Origin: Pseudoalteromonas carrageenovora IAM 12662
GTDB taxonomy: Bacteria > Pseudomonadota > Gammaproteobacteria > Enterobacterales > Alteromonadaceae
Length of the DNA: 64,000 nt
Direction of reading: 5' to 3'
NCBI RefSeq assembly: GCF_900239935.1
Contig: NZ_LT965930.1
Span: 79,982-143,981, forward strand
In this document: in pieces, positions 37,631 through 45,547 of the stretch
How the letters are laid out: every line of letters begins with the position of its first letter
Position numbering within the stretch: the first letter of the stretch is position 1
Program-made: the position numbers and the translations under genes
Notes under the pieces: model-generated
Seen by the model: the letters and a program-made list of their open reading frames with translations, nothing else
What the model was told of the DNA's origin: nothing
The model's database searches: none

Positions 37631-38227
37631 TCAACAATCGGTTTCTCTCGATATTTTAATGGCGTCTTCAATCTCTATTCCCAAATATCTGATGGTGTTA
37701 TCAATTTTTGTATGACCAAGTAGTAACTGAACGGCACGTATATTTTTGGTTCGAGCATAAACCAAAGTCGCTTTGGTTCTTCGCATTGAGTGAGTTCCAT
37801 AAAGGTCAGAATCAAGTCCTAATTGCTCAGCCCAGCTCCTGATGATAGACCTGTAATATGAATAGCTTATTGGTTGATTAGAGCGACGTATACTCCGAAA
37901 CAAATAATCACTGGGTTGCAATTTAACTTCTTGAATCCAATGGATAATACTGTGTTGTGTTCTCGGAGTTATCTCAAATTGAACTTCGATCCCAGTTTTC
38001 TTCTGCGTTAATTGAACCCTTTCAAATACTTGATCGAGAGTAGTGACGTCTCGAACTTTTAAAGAGAGTAAGTCACATGATCTTAGCTTGCTATCTATAG
38101 CCAAATTAAGTAAAGCTAATTGCATCAAGTTGTTTTGAATCTCAATTCGAGTGCGAATACGCCAAATCTCTTCAAGCTTGAAAGGACGTTTCACACCAGT
38201 AGCATTGTGGTTTAGTTCTGGTTTCAT
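37631..38227 (-). CDS. Minimal tyrosine recombinase (catalytic domain only), right copy
   Basis: Near-identical to the 21309-21905 copy and in the opposite orientation. All catalytic motifs are intact (SKLRSCDLL, QKKTGIE, THSMRRTKATL, LLLGHTKIDNTIRYLG). The AGGAGG ribosome site and about 70 bp upstream, including CCTAATCAGTAATACAT, are shared. After the stop the motif GCTGCCTTTGCCCC is kept while surrounding bases differ, so the duplicated unit has defined ends. Differences cluster in the middle third, between the Arg and HxxR boxes. It may act on inverted sites at the edges of the segment. In sequence alone it cannot be told whether either copy is active. Confidence 0.9.
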   Translation of the reverse strand: MKPELNHNATGVKRPFKLEEIWRIRTRIEIQNNLMQLALLNLAIDSKLRSCDLLSLKVRDVTTLDQVFERVQLTQKKTGIEVQFEITPRTQHSIIHWIQEVKLQPSDYLFRSIRRSNQPISYSYYRSIIRSWAEQLGLDSDLYGTHSMRRTKATLVYARTKNIRAVQLLLGHTKIDNTIRYLGIEIEDAIKISRETDC

Positions 38228-38400
38228 AGTGACCTCCTATTTAAAAGTCACTATGAGGATAGTGGATGTATTACTGATTAGGATTTGGACAGAAATGAGT
38301 CAGTGATTTTGATAAATTAGTGACTCTTTAATAACTTAAACTATAAAAACTAGCTAAACGGTGGAAAAAAATTTATTGAGCCTCGAACTCCGAAAATGTA

Positions 38401-38525
38401 CTATACACACTGTGTTTCATAGTGGTGACAGATTTGTAATCTGTCCACTCTTAGCAGTAAGAGTGAAACTAATTTCGAAGGGTTCGCCCTTAGTGTATCT
38501 TGCATATGCTTACTCCAGTAGGAGT
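38401..38525 (+). ncRNA. Candidate structured RNA upstream of SLATT-RT operon
   Basis: Five successive hairpins in 125 nt: CTAT/ATAG with inner ACAC/GTGT (38401-38422); GACAGATT/AATCTGTC (38427-38445), extendable by GTG/CAC; CACTCTTA/TAAGAGTG (38446-38465); AAGGG-TTCG-CCCTT (38478-38491); and ACTCC/GGAGT (38512-38525). The second and third stems share bases 446-448 at their edges. They end 57 bp before the SLATT gene. Several defence reverse transcriptases use a structured RNA encoded beside them, so this could be the RT template or cofactor. A long structured leader is the alternative. Confidence 0.5.
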
Positions 38526-38582
38526 GTTAACTTATTGTAACCAAATTACCTCTATGAAGCACACCCCCAACATAAGGAGAAG

Positions 38583-39233
38583 ATGGTGGCTTTAGCAGAC
38601 AATATTTGGTGGACAAGAAAATCACGAATTCAAACTGAAAAACGACTTTTGTCTAACGCTTTTCACTCACAAGTAATACTACTCTGGTATTCATTCTTTT
38701 CTGTTGCCGTATCCGTTTATTATCTAAAGAACCCACAAAATGGAATCGAGTCGATCTCTTGGGTTGTATATTCTGTCCTCGTACTTTGCATTTCAGGTTT
38801 CATCAACGGGCTTTCATTTAAGGAAAGAGCAAATTTAATCAAAGAATGTTATGAAAGTTTGAATAGCATTTTGTATCAAGCCTCCATGCCAAATGCTGAT
38901 TTGACCAATTTATCAGCAACTTACGAATCTAAATTAAATGCTTGTGAAAACCACACAGACAAAGATTTTGCCATCGCAATATGCCAAGAGTATTGGGCAA
39001 GCACCAGTAGCACAAGACAAATAAGCAAAGATTTCCATTCAGACACCTCGGAAAACAAACAACTATCAAAACAAGCTCTTACTAGAATACCAACTTCACA
39101 TCATTGGTATTTAGCAGCATCTTATTTTATTACTAGGTTGTTAATTCTTATGTTTTTCTATGTCTTGCCAGTACTGATATTGCTTGCATTAAATTCGTCT
39201 ATATTCTTATCCGATCTAACTTTTACTGGTTGA
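38583..39233 (+). CDS. SLATT-family two-transmembrane effector
   Basis: A 216-residue membrane protein. A helical hairpin of two transmembrane segments lies in the first 80 residues (VILLWYSFFSVAVSVYYL and WVVYSVLVLCISGFINGL), followed by a soluble helical region and a third hydrophobic stretch near the C-terminus (LLILMFFYVLPVLILLAL). This fits the SLATT superfamily, predicted pore-forming effectors; SLATT_5 is known to pair with reverse transcriptases. AAGGAGA precedes the ATG; a GTG one codon later is possible. The RT gene begins 4 bp after the stop, so the two are coupled. It would damage the membrane when the RT senses infection (inference from family). Confidence 0.78.
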   Translation: MVALADNIWWTRKSRIQTEKRLLSNAFHSQVILLWYSFFSVAVSVYYLKNPQNGIESISWVVYSVLVLCISGFINGLSFKERANLIKECYESLNSILYQASMPNADLTNLSATYESKLNACENHTDKDFAIAICQEYWASTSSTRQISKDFHSDTSENKQLSKQALTRIPTSHHWYLAASYFITRLLILMFFYVLPVLILLALNSSIFLSDLTFTG

Positions 39234-39237
39234 TAAA

Positions 39238-40569
39238 ATGAGTGTACAAGACCAATTTAATATAGAGTTTAGCCAGGATAATCTGAAAGAAATCTTTTCC
39301 AATCATGTTGTATATTCCGGCGCTACTGGCATAGATAATATGAATCAGTATGCTTTTAGAAAACAGTTAGACCCGCAAGTCGAAATCATTTCTCGTAAAA
39401 TGATTGAAGGTTCGTATACCTTTTCCAAGTACAAGCTAAAGTTGCTGACTAAAGGGAGAAATAAAGCCCCTCGTGAAATCTCGATCCCTACAGTGAGAGA
39501 TAGAATTGCACTACGTGCTATGTGTAACTTTCTACAACACCGGTTTGCAGAATCAGTGAAGTTCACGCTTCCTCAAAATGTCATTAAAGATGTCAAGGCT
39601 CACGCTTTATCTGGTAATTTTGATAGCTATATTAAGTTAGATGTTTCGAATTTTTACCCATCTATAAGACATAAAAACCTACGCTCTCAATTAAGAAAGC
39701 GCATTAGGCAAGTTCACATACTAGACATGATCTTTTCGGCTGTTACTGCTCCTTCAGTTTTAGTTTCGAGAAAGGATGATAAGCCAAGTGAAGTCGGCGT
39801 ACCTCAGGGGTTGGCTGTTTCCAACATCCTTGCAGCAATCTACCTACAAAATATTGACAAATTTTTATCTGAATTGCCTAACGTTAAATGCTACCGCTAC
39901 GTTGATGATGTATTAGTTCTTTGTTCTGCTGATCAAGCACACGATCTAGCACAAATCATCATCAAGAAGTTTCGTAATATTGGTTTAAAAATACACTGCC
40001 CTTTGAAAGTACCAGAGAAGTCAAAAATTGACTCACTTGCTAACGGTTTTGATTATCTTGGGTATCAATTCACCAATGAGCATATCTCTGCAAGAGGAGG
40101 TTCAATTGAAAAGCTAAAGGCTTCTCTTGCTGGGATTTTCACAAGCTATAAGCACTCTAAAAATAAGAGCTTAAAAATTTTGGAATGGCGATTGAACCTA
40201 CGAATCACTGGCTGTGTGTTTGAGAAGAAATGTAAGGGTTGGCAATTTTTCTTCGCTGAGATTAATGATGAAAAGCTACTCCACAGATTAGACCATTATG
40301 TCTTCCGCCTATGCAAGCGTTTTGGGGTAGCAATCAAACTTAAAAAATTTGTTCGCACTTTCAAAGAAATTAGCCACAACAAATATAACACCAGTTATGT
40401 ACCAAACTTCGACCAGTATGACATACCTGAGATGAAAGAGGTTTTAGCTCAATATTTTAGTTTTGATTTGACCAATATGGCTGATGGAGAAATTCGTTAC
40501 CACTTCTATAAAAAAATAGGCTCTCAAGTCAAAGAGCTAGAAGTTGATGTGAAAGACTTTGGTTACTAG
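39238..40569 (+). CDS. Defence-type reverse transcriptase (UG/Abi group, SLATT-linked)
   Basis: RNA-dependent DNA polymerase of 443 residues. Motifs are the RT1/2 region KAPREISIPTVRDRIALRAMCNFLQ, the first catalytic Asp in YIKLDVSNFYPSI (Asp135), GVPQGLAVSNILAAIYL, and the YVDD box at residues 221-224 (CYRYVDDVLVL). KIHCPLKVPEKSK and FDYLGYQF follow. There is no maturase or HNH endonuclease domain, so it is not a group II intron RT. The roughly 150 C-terminal residues are helical, as in UG/Abi RTs. Pairing with a SLATT gene recalls the 'unknown group' RT class UG10, from memory. The stop is followed by dispersed-repeat DNA. Confidence 0.88.
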   Translation: MSVQDQFNIEFSQDNLKEIFSNHVVYSGATGIDNMNQYAFRKQLDPQVEIISRKMIEGSYTFSKYKLKLLTKGRNKAPREISIPTVRDRIALRAMCNFLQHRFAESVKFTLPQNVIKDVKAHALSGNFDSYIKLDVSNFYPSIRHKNLRSQLRKRIRQVHILDMIFSAVTAPSVLVSRKDDKPSEVGVPQGLAVSNILAAIYLQNIDKFLSELPNVKCYRYVDDVLVLCSADQAHDLAQIIIKKFRNIGLKIHCPLKVPEKSKIDSLANGFDYLGYQFTNEHISARGGSIEKLKASLAGIFTSYKHSKNKSLKILEWRLNLRITGCVFEKKCKGWQFFFAEINDEKLLHRLDHYVFRLCKRFGVAIKLKKFVRTFKEISHNKYNTSYVPNFDQYDIPEMKEVLAQYFSFDLTNMADGEIRYHFYKKIGSQVKELEVDVKDFGY

Positions 40570-40686
40570 CTTAAGTGTTCGTTAAAAAAGAGAGAACGTT
40601 CCCTAGTCCCCATAGACGTCCGACAGGCATTAGGAAAGATAGCCCAAATGATGTTTCAGAGACGTGAGGTTTAAACGGTAGAACTT

Positions 40687-40743
40687 GCTTTGGGGCATAA
40701 AACGAGTCAGAGCCGAAGGACGGCTCTGTGCCATAAGCGGACG
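40687..40743. repeat. Dispersed repeat, third copy with AGAGCCG hairpin
   Basis: GCTTTGGGGCATAAAACGAG, then AGAGCCG-AAGGA-CGGCTCT (40709-40727), GTGCC and GCGGAC. The hairpin is identical to that at 17036-17054. GCTTTGGGGCATAAACGAGT recurs at 47881-47900. It marks the junction between the RT operon and the integron cassettes. Confidence 0.7.
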
Positions 40744-40744
40744 G

Positions 40745-40798
40745 TGGTAACGCTTCACATATGGGACGCAGCGAATGAACATAATGTGTTTGTTAGGC
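40745..40798 (-). repeat. Integron attC site 1
   Basis: Imperfect inverted repeat with the R' core GTTAGGC at 40792-40798 and a degenerate R'' (GGTAAC) at 40746-40751. An internal CACAT/ATGTG pairing is visible. The stop of the DUF2306 gene lies inside the core, as is usual in cassettes. It is short (about 54 bp) and the most degenerate of the four. Confidence 0.6.
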
Positions 40799-41398
40799 AT
40801 TTGACGTTTTGCACAAGCGTGTTAACACAAACCACTCAACTATTAATAAGTTAGGAACCCAACAAATCCATGACAGAACAGGGTAAAAATCACTAAAATT
40901 AATTCTGAAAAGTGCACTCAAACCCAAATAAATTCGTAATGTTACTCCCGCTAGTGTTAGTGCATAGCTTCTTAACATCCAATCTCGGTGCGCTTGAATA
41001 TTGCCATTGCGAACTTGCCAGTAAGCTACCAACGTTGTGCCTACCCAGCAAATAGCCATTAACCCAAAGCCAAAATGAGTGACTAAACCTCCAAATGAAT
41101 TTAACGCGAGAATGAAACCAGCAACCCCTCCCACAATAACAGCCAAAACATATATTCGGCCAAGCCAACGGTGTATGGAAATATAGCGAGTTCGAAATTG
41201 CGAATTTAATTGAATAGCCCCAATAATCATAGCGATACAACCACCTAAAAGGTGCATCGAAATAGCTGAAGGAGAATGCGTAAATATATTTAATACGAAC
41301 GGATTTCGAAAGGTCGGTACAGCAAGGTTGATTAATGCATAACCAGCCACGCCTAATGCCAATATGGCCATTAAAATCCAAGATAATCTCAGTCCCAT
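40793..41398 (-). CDS. DUF2306-type membrane protein (integron cassette)
   Basis: A 201-residue integral membrane protein with about six hydrophobic segments. HLLGGCIAMIIGAIQLNSQFRTRYISIHRWLGRIYVLAVIVGGVAG and IQAHRDWMLRSYALTLAGVTLRIYL match DUF2306, whose conserved His residues resemble haem- or metal-ligands of cytochrome b561-like bundles. Function is unknown. It is flanked by attC sites on both sides with no promoter of its own visible, and was captured as a gene cassette. Confidence 0.82.
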   Translation of the reverse strand: MGLRLSWILMAILALGVAGYALINLAVPTFRNPFVLNIFTHSPSAISMHLLGGCIAMIIGAIQLNSQFRTRYISIHRWLGRIYVLAVIVGGVAGFILALNSFGGLVTHFGFGLMAICWVGTTLVAYWQVRNGNIQAHRDWMLRSYALTLAGVTLRIYLGLSALFRINFSDFYPVLSWICWVPNLLIVEWFVLTRLCKTSNA

Positions 41399-41413
41399 TG
41401 GGAGTCCCTATAT

Positions 41414-41518
41414 GCCTAACGCCCGCTTAACAGGCTAATGGTGGTTGACTATAATCCAAAGCGCAGCGTAGGAGCTAACCACCATTTGTCCTTGTTGAAG
41501 TGCTTGTTAGGGTTAGGC
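41414..41518 (-). repeat. Integron attC site 2
   Basis: R'' GCCTAAC at 41414-41420 and R' GTTAGGG at 41506-41512, followed by a second GTTAGGC at 41512-41518. The inner stem AATGGTGGTT/AACCACCATT is a perfect 10 bp. L boxes GCTTAACAGG and CCTTGTTGAAGTGC pair with an unpaired base, the extrahelical asymmetry that integron integrases read. Confidence 0.88.
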
Positions 41519-42199
41519 ATGATTTTTATCAGGTTGGATGTCTATTCCTTTGATTAATAACCAAAGGCCAAACGTTATTTCAAAAACAGCTCCCGGCATC
41601 ATGAAGTAACTCAATATTTGAGGTGGATTAAGTAGAACAATATTTGAAAAACCATACACCACCATCGAAATATAAGTAAATGCCCCCCAAAGAACCAACC
41701 ACTTAGGTACGTAATTGGAGACGTAGAACAAATACATGAAAATCGTGGCACCAATACCCATAATAATTAGGAGAACATCCCACATCGAGCCACTGATTTT
41801 CACAAATATACTAGCTAATGTATGCAACTGCTCATCTTGAAATACAGTTGAAAATTCTGGATTCTTTAAAACTGCTATCACTGCTAATGTAATGATTGTT
41901 GCGACAAAGCCGAGAAGCCCTTCTCCAAACCTGAAAAGTAGTGCCACGAGAGCAAAATTTTTGTTTATCGTTTTAGTAACTAAGTACTGTGCCCATGAAG
42001 CCCAAATAACAGCTATAAACATAATAATATCTATAGTTTGAGCAAGTCTGAACTTTATCTCAACCTCATCAAAGGCCCCAAAGTTGTATATACCTTGCTT
42101 AAATAGTAGTGAATTAAACATCCCTAAAATTATATAAATCAAGTACGCAGCACCCAAATGCTTAACATACAACTTAAATGATGAACCATTATTCCCCAT
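41513..42199 (-). CDS. DUF4386-type membrane protein (integron cassette)
   Basis: A 228-residue protein with six or seven hydrophobic helices. AAYLIYIILGMFNSLLFKQGIY, FRLAQTIDIIMFIAVIWASWAQYLV and the C-terminal PGAVFEITFGLWLLIKGI match the DUF4386 family of uncharacterised bacterial membrane proteins. The gene lies between attC sites 2 and 3 with little spare DNA on either side. No catalytic motif is seen. Confidence 0.8.
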   Translation of the reverse strand: MGNNGSSFKLYVKHLGAAYLIYIILGMFNSLLFKQGIYNFGAFDEVEIKFRLAQTIDIIMFIAVIWASWAQYLVTKTINKNFALVALLFRFGEGLLGFVATIITLAVIAVLKNPEFSTVFQDEQLHTLASIFVKISGSMWDVLLIIMGIGATIFMYLFYVSNYVPKWLVLWGAFTYISMVVYGFSNIVLLNPPQILSYFMMPGAVFEITFGLWLLIKGIDIQPDKNHA

Positions 42200-42233
42200 T
42201 GATAATTATCCTGTGATTGCTGAGTGTTTAAAT

Positions 42234-42332
42234 GCCTAACGCCCTGTTAAAGGCAAAATATTGTTGGCTAAAATTGTTGAGGTACGAAACACAGCCAACT
42301 GTATTTTGTCCTTGTTTAACAGCTTGTTAGTT
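42234..42332 (-). repeat. Integron attC site 3
   Basis: R'' GCCTAAC at 42234-42240. R' region GTTAGTT at 42326-42332, one base off the GTTRRRY core. Inner stems CAAAATA/TATTTTG and TTGGCT/AGCCAA, and L boxes CTGTTAAAGG with CCTTGTTTAACAG, show the usual attC asymmetry. The GNAT gene's stop is within R'. Confidence 0.85.
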
Positions 42333-42824
42333 GCCGATTACGCCTACAACTTTGCTACGCCTTTCAATAAGAATTACGTCACGCCAAATATTATTCATTT
42401 GACCAAGATTTTCACGAATACCAAGTTGACGAAAACCATTATTTTTGTGGAGTTTTAGGCTCCCTTTATTTTCAGGGAAAATAGCAGCTTGTAACATCCA
42501 AATATTATTACTTTCAGACTCTAAAATTAGACTTGAGAGTAATTCTTGACCTACACCCTTACCTTGAGCACTAGCTGCAACATATACACTGACTTCTGCG
42601 ACTCCGGAATATACTTCTCTGTTTGATATTGGCGAAAGTGCAGCCCAACCAATGATATTGTCATTTTCGACGGCGACCAGGCGGGAATGGCTATGCATTG
42701 AAGTATTCCACTCAACCCAACTTTTCGCTGTTAATTGAAACGTAGCATTCCCTGTATCGATACCTTGCTGGTATATGGTTTGCACGAAAGGATAATCAGC
42801 TTGCTCAAATGTACGGATTAACAC
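42327..42824 (-). CDS. GNAT N-acetyltransferase (integron cassette)
   Basis: Acetyl-CoA-dependent N-acetyltransferase of 165 residues, similar to phosphinothricin/methionine-sulfone-type acetyltransferases (pat/bar-like). Evidence is the N-terminal MLIRTFEQADYPFVQTIYQQGIDTGNATFQ and the acetyl-CoA-binding loop VYVAASAQGKGVGQELL. GSLKLHKNNGFRQLGIRENLGQMNNIWRDVILIER completes the fold. The last residues (KVVGVIGN) are encoded by attC site 3. It may detoxify an amino-acid analogue, but the substrate cannot be read. Confidence 0.88.
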   Translation of the reverse strand: MLIRTFEQADYPFVQTIYQQGIDTGNATFQLTAKSWVEWNTSMHSHSRLVAVENDNIIGWAALSPISNREVYSGVAEVSVYVAASAQGKGVGQELLSSLILESESNNIWMLQAAIFPENKGSLKLHKNNGFRQLGIRENLGQMNNIWRDVILIERRSKVVGVIGN

Positions 42825-42837
42825 GAAATTCTCCTAG

Positions 42838-42898
42838 GCAACTAACACTTTAGTATTTATGCGACACGCAGTTTGTGTTGCATAATCGCTTGTTGGAC
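42838..42898 (-). repeat. Integron attC site 4
   Basis: R' GTTGGAC at 42892-42898 and an R''-like CAACTAAC at 42839-42846. The central stem TATGCGACAC/GTGTTGCATA has one mismatch. This site belongs to a preceding cassette whose gene is missing. The gap 42899-43161 up to the IS91-like element holds AT-rich sequence without a gene. Confidence 0.65.
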
Positions 42899-43161
42899 TG
42901 AGGCGCTACCTGCTCGGTGTGTCAGAGTTGGTGTTGTTTATGCTATGGGAATTTGCTTTTTAGAGGCTCTAGCTAAATCAGCTAATTTAATAAGCTTACC
43001 TATTATAATTTAAGCTTTCCCTGCATTGCTCAGCGCTTATTATCTATTCATTAAACCGAATGTTTAACCGTTAAGCAAGAATATTTTTCGCTCGCACAGT
43101 CGCTATTAGCCTGAGCAATTAAGCAGGTTAACTTATTGATTTGATGCAGTAAGCAAGGCTG

Positions 43162-44266
43162 CTAACTCGTTCGCGCTATTTTATTTGTCGCCTCACCTAA
43201 ATTCATCACACCAATAAATCGTAAGGTCCCCGTCTTGCATGACTGGCAAGGCCAATGGGGTATTAATCGTTCTTGCTCTACCTTCGGCTTCACCGCTTTG
43301 CATGGGGTTGCTGATACTTGAGCCTTTATTAACCCTAACTTTCGCTTGCGACATGCATTAGCTAAAAAGCCATAGTGGCGAATGCGCATAAACCCTTTGG
43401 GCAATACATGTTGTAAGTAGCGCCGTAAAAATTCATCACAACTCAGAGTCATGACTTTATCGCGGTTGTTATCTGCATAATCGCGGTATTTAAAGCTCAC
43501 TGTTTCTTCAGTCGCTGACACTAATCGCGATTCTGACATCACGCCTTTTCGGGTATAACGTGCAAGGTAACTGACTAACTTTTCACTGTACGTTAAACAG
43601 GCTTTGCTATACACGCACCATTTGGTTGGTGTGCTTACCTTCGCGAATGAACTATCGCATTCATTGAGCGCCGCGAGCATTTTCCCTCTAAACACTGTTG
43701 ATAATGCTTTAACGGGGTATAAATAGCCTTTTTCTATTTCATGCCAGTGCGCTTGATCAAGCGCGCCTGCGGGTATCAAGCAATGCAGGTGAATATGCTG
43801 ACTTAAGTTCTGCCCCCACGTATGCAGTACGCTTGTCATGCCTAGCTGGCCATGCCTCTTTCGTTTCGCAAATTTACACAGCGTTTGCCATGCGGCTTTA
43901 AATAAACAGTGATACAACGCGTTTGGGTTGTAGTGCGCAATGATATTTAACTCATGCAGGGAGCGTAAAAACAAGGTGGAAATAGCGACACGATAATAAA
44001 TCCTCTTGTTGTCTTTGCACCCATTTAGCCGTTGCCATACCTTGGCAACGTGGGCAATGGCGGTCGCGACAACTACACCCGATTTGTTGTACTTCACTAC
44101 AGTTATCACATTGCCATGCTTGATAACCGAGCTGTCCCGTTCTGCATGATTGAAGGTGTTGGCAGACTCGTAACTGCTGATAACTCATTATGTGGTGCTG
44201 CCGATAACTCCCAAGGCCAGAATTTAAAATATCAGCGAGATGCAAGCCGCTCATTGGTTTCCCCAA
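43162..44266 (-). pseudogene. IS91-family HUH transposase, frameshifted
   Basis: The N-terminal frame (44266-43952) holds a zinc ribbon (QCDNCSEVQQIGCSCRDRHCPRCQG) and ends at YFHLVFTLPA-stop. The remainder continues in another frame from LHELNIIAHYNP, with the HUH motif QHIHLHCLIPAG and catalytic Tyr in SYLARYTRKG. A C-terminal zinc finger HWPCQSCKTGTL follows. Deleting one base in CCTGCATGAG (about 43952-43960) gives the expected TLPHELN junction, so a single inserted base broke the gene. All catalytic residues otherwise remain. Confidence 0.85.
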
Positions 44267-45084
44267 CTTGCGAGTAAATCAATACCACCATGCCCTAATT
44301 CAGGTAACCAGTGTAAGTAACTTTGCGTGGTTCTAATGTCACTGTGACCAAGCTGATGTTGAAGTTGATGAAGCGGCATCCCTAACTCAAGTTGATGTGT
44401 TGCATAAGCATGGCGTAATACATGTGGATTACAGTGCTTTAAACCACACATTTGTGCATGTTTTTTCAATGCCTTTCTGAAGCTTGAGGGTGACATGGGT
44501 TTATCCATTAACCATCGTGAATAAAACATCCAGCCTGTTGGGTGATACATTTTCCAATAGCAACGTAATTGATTTAGCACGCTATCTGATACAACAACAT
44601 AGCGTGACTTATCTCCTTTACCATGTTCAATTAAAATGGTTTTACGCTGTCCATCGATGTCTTGCACTTTGATGCGCAGCAGTTCGCCAATACGCAAACC
44701 ACATCCATAACACACCACTATCAATGTTTTTAAGCGCATATCCGTGCAACTTTCTATAAGTCGTCGAATATCATCACGCGATAAATAAGTAGGTGCCCGA
44801 GGTTTTGCTTTAGGCAAGGCTATGTCTAAGTTCAGTGGGCGATGTAAAATATTCTTAAACAGAAACCAGATACTGTTTATTTGTATTTTTTGACTCGCTC
44901 TGGAGAGCTTGCGAATCGCAGGATCGTTAAAAAAGGCGTTAAGTTCCTCATCAGTAATCGAATCGAGCGGTTTATTAAAATAATGACTGAGTTTTAGTAA
45001 ATGTTCACAGTAGCTTTTACAGGTACTTTGCGAATAACCACGATAGGCTATTTCAGTTTTGACTTGTTCAATGAGTGTATTCAT
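44251..45084 (-). CDS. IS91-associated tyrosine recombinase
   Basis: A 277-residue site-specific recombinase. The core-binding domain (TEIAYRGYSQSTCKSYCEHLLKL) and catalytic domain are complete: Arg in GCGLRIGELLRIKVQDIDG, Lys in HGKGDKSRYV, His-x-x-Arg in NPHVLRHAYATHQLE, His in QHQLGHSDIRTTQ and Tyr in SYLH. It overlaps the transposase by 16 bp. It does not look like an integron integrase, despite the cassettes 1.4 kb away, because this enzyme type is the usual companion of IS91-like transposases. Confidence 0.87.
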   Translation of the reverse strand: MNTLIEQVKTEIAYRGYSQSTCKSYCEHLLKLSHYFNKPLDSITDEELNAFFNDPAIRKLSRASQKIQINSIWFLFKNILHRPLNLDIALPKAKPRAPTYLSRDDIRRLIESCTDMRLKTLIVVCYGCGLRIGELLRIKVQDIDGQRKTILIEHGKGDKSRYVVVSDSVLNQLRCYWKMYHPTGWMFYSRWLMDKPMSPSSFRKALKKHAQMCGLKHCNPHVLRHAYATHQLELGMPLHQLQHQLGHSDIRTTQSYLHWLPELGHGGIDLLASWGNQ

Positions 45085-45486
45085 GACTTACCTCCAAATA
45101 TGGGATAACCCCAAGGTAAGTGTGGCTCAAATGGTCAGAATAGGATCTCCGCGTAGCGGCTTAGTTCAACAATTTAATAGTGCGCTCATCGCGCATATTT
45201 CTGCCGACTTAACGCTCATTTATCTACTTTATTTAGTTTTAACAAATAACCTAAAGCATTACTACCACTAAGTTTTTTAAAGCTTTAAAGTAAAGTTTAA
45301 TAGAACAATATGCGCGCGTCGCTTATTTTCATGAATATATGCGCAAAGAGCAGTTTAACCAATCTATTAACGACGATATTTAGCCAATCTCAATGTCCGC
45401 TTATCGCTCAAAGCAGCCCCTTGAGTATTTACGTTATCTCGTTTTGGGGCAAAAGCGAATTATATACATAACCAGTCTCTGGACAA

Positions 45487-45518
45487 AAGTGTGTTTTGGC
45501 TTAGTTCAAAACACACTT
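45487..45518 (-). terminator. Terminator of the DUF4865/tautomerase operon
   Basis: A perfect 12-bp stem AAGTGTGTTTTG/CAAAACACACTT (45487-45498 with 45507-45518) lies 29 bp after the stop at 45548. On the minus strand TTTTGTCC follows. The remainder of 45085-45486 shows no gene. Confidence 0.7.
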
Positions 45519-45547
45519 AATTATGTTAGTGAACCTAATGCATCTCA

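Larger units (their letters stand above)
43162..45084 (-). mobile_element. IS91-like element with accessory tyrosine recombinase, degraded
   Basis: Contains an accessory integrase-like gene followed, with a 16-bp overlap, by an HUH (Y1/Y2-type) transposase split by a frameshift. This gene pair is typical of IS91-family elements of marine gammaproteobacteria. Ends were not determined. IS91-type termini lack inverted repeats; GTTC-like sequences near 45167 are a candidate. Its right flank, 45085-45470, has small palindromes that may belong to the origin end. Confidence 0.8.

Noticed and set aside
39238..40569. Retron or group II intron reverse transcriptase
   Set aside because: No maturase or HNH domain, no intron ribozyme-like flanks, and no clear retron hallmark such as the VTG motif. 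The SLATT partner fits the defence UG/Abi group better.
40899..41381. Second 160-residue protein overlapping the DUF2306 gene
   Set aside because: It is another frame of the DUF2306 gene. The composition (Cys/Trp/His-rich low-quality sequence) is typical of an antisense or shifted shadow frame, and the DUF2306 frame matches a known family and ends in attC.
44251..45084. Integron integrase for the neighbouring cassettes
   Set aside because: It overlaps an IS91-type transposase gene, the usual arrangement for that element's accessory recombinase. I see no IntI-specific insert before the HxxR motif.
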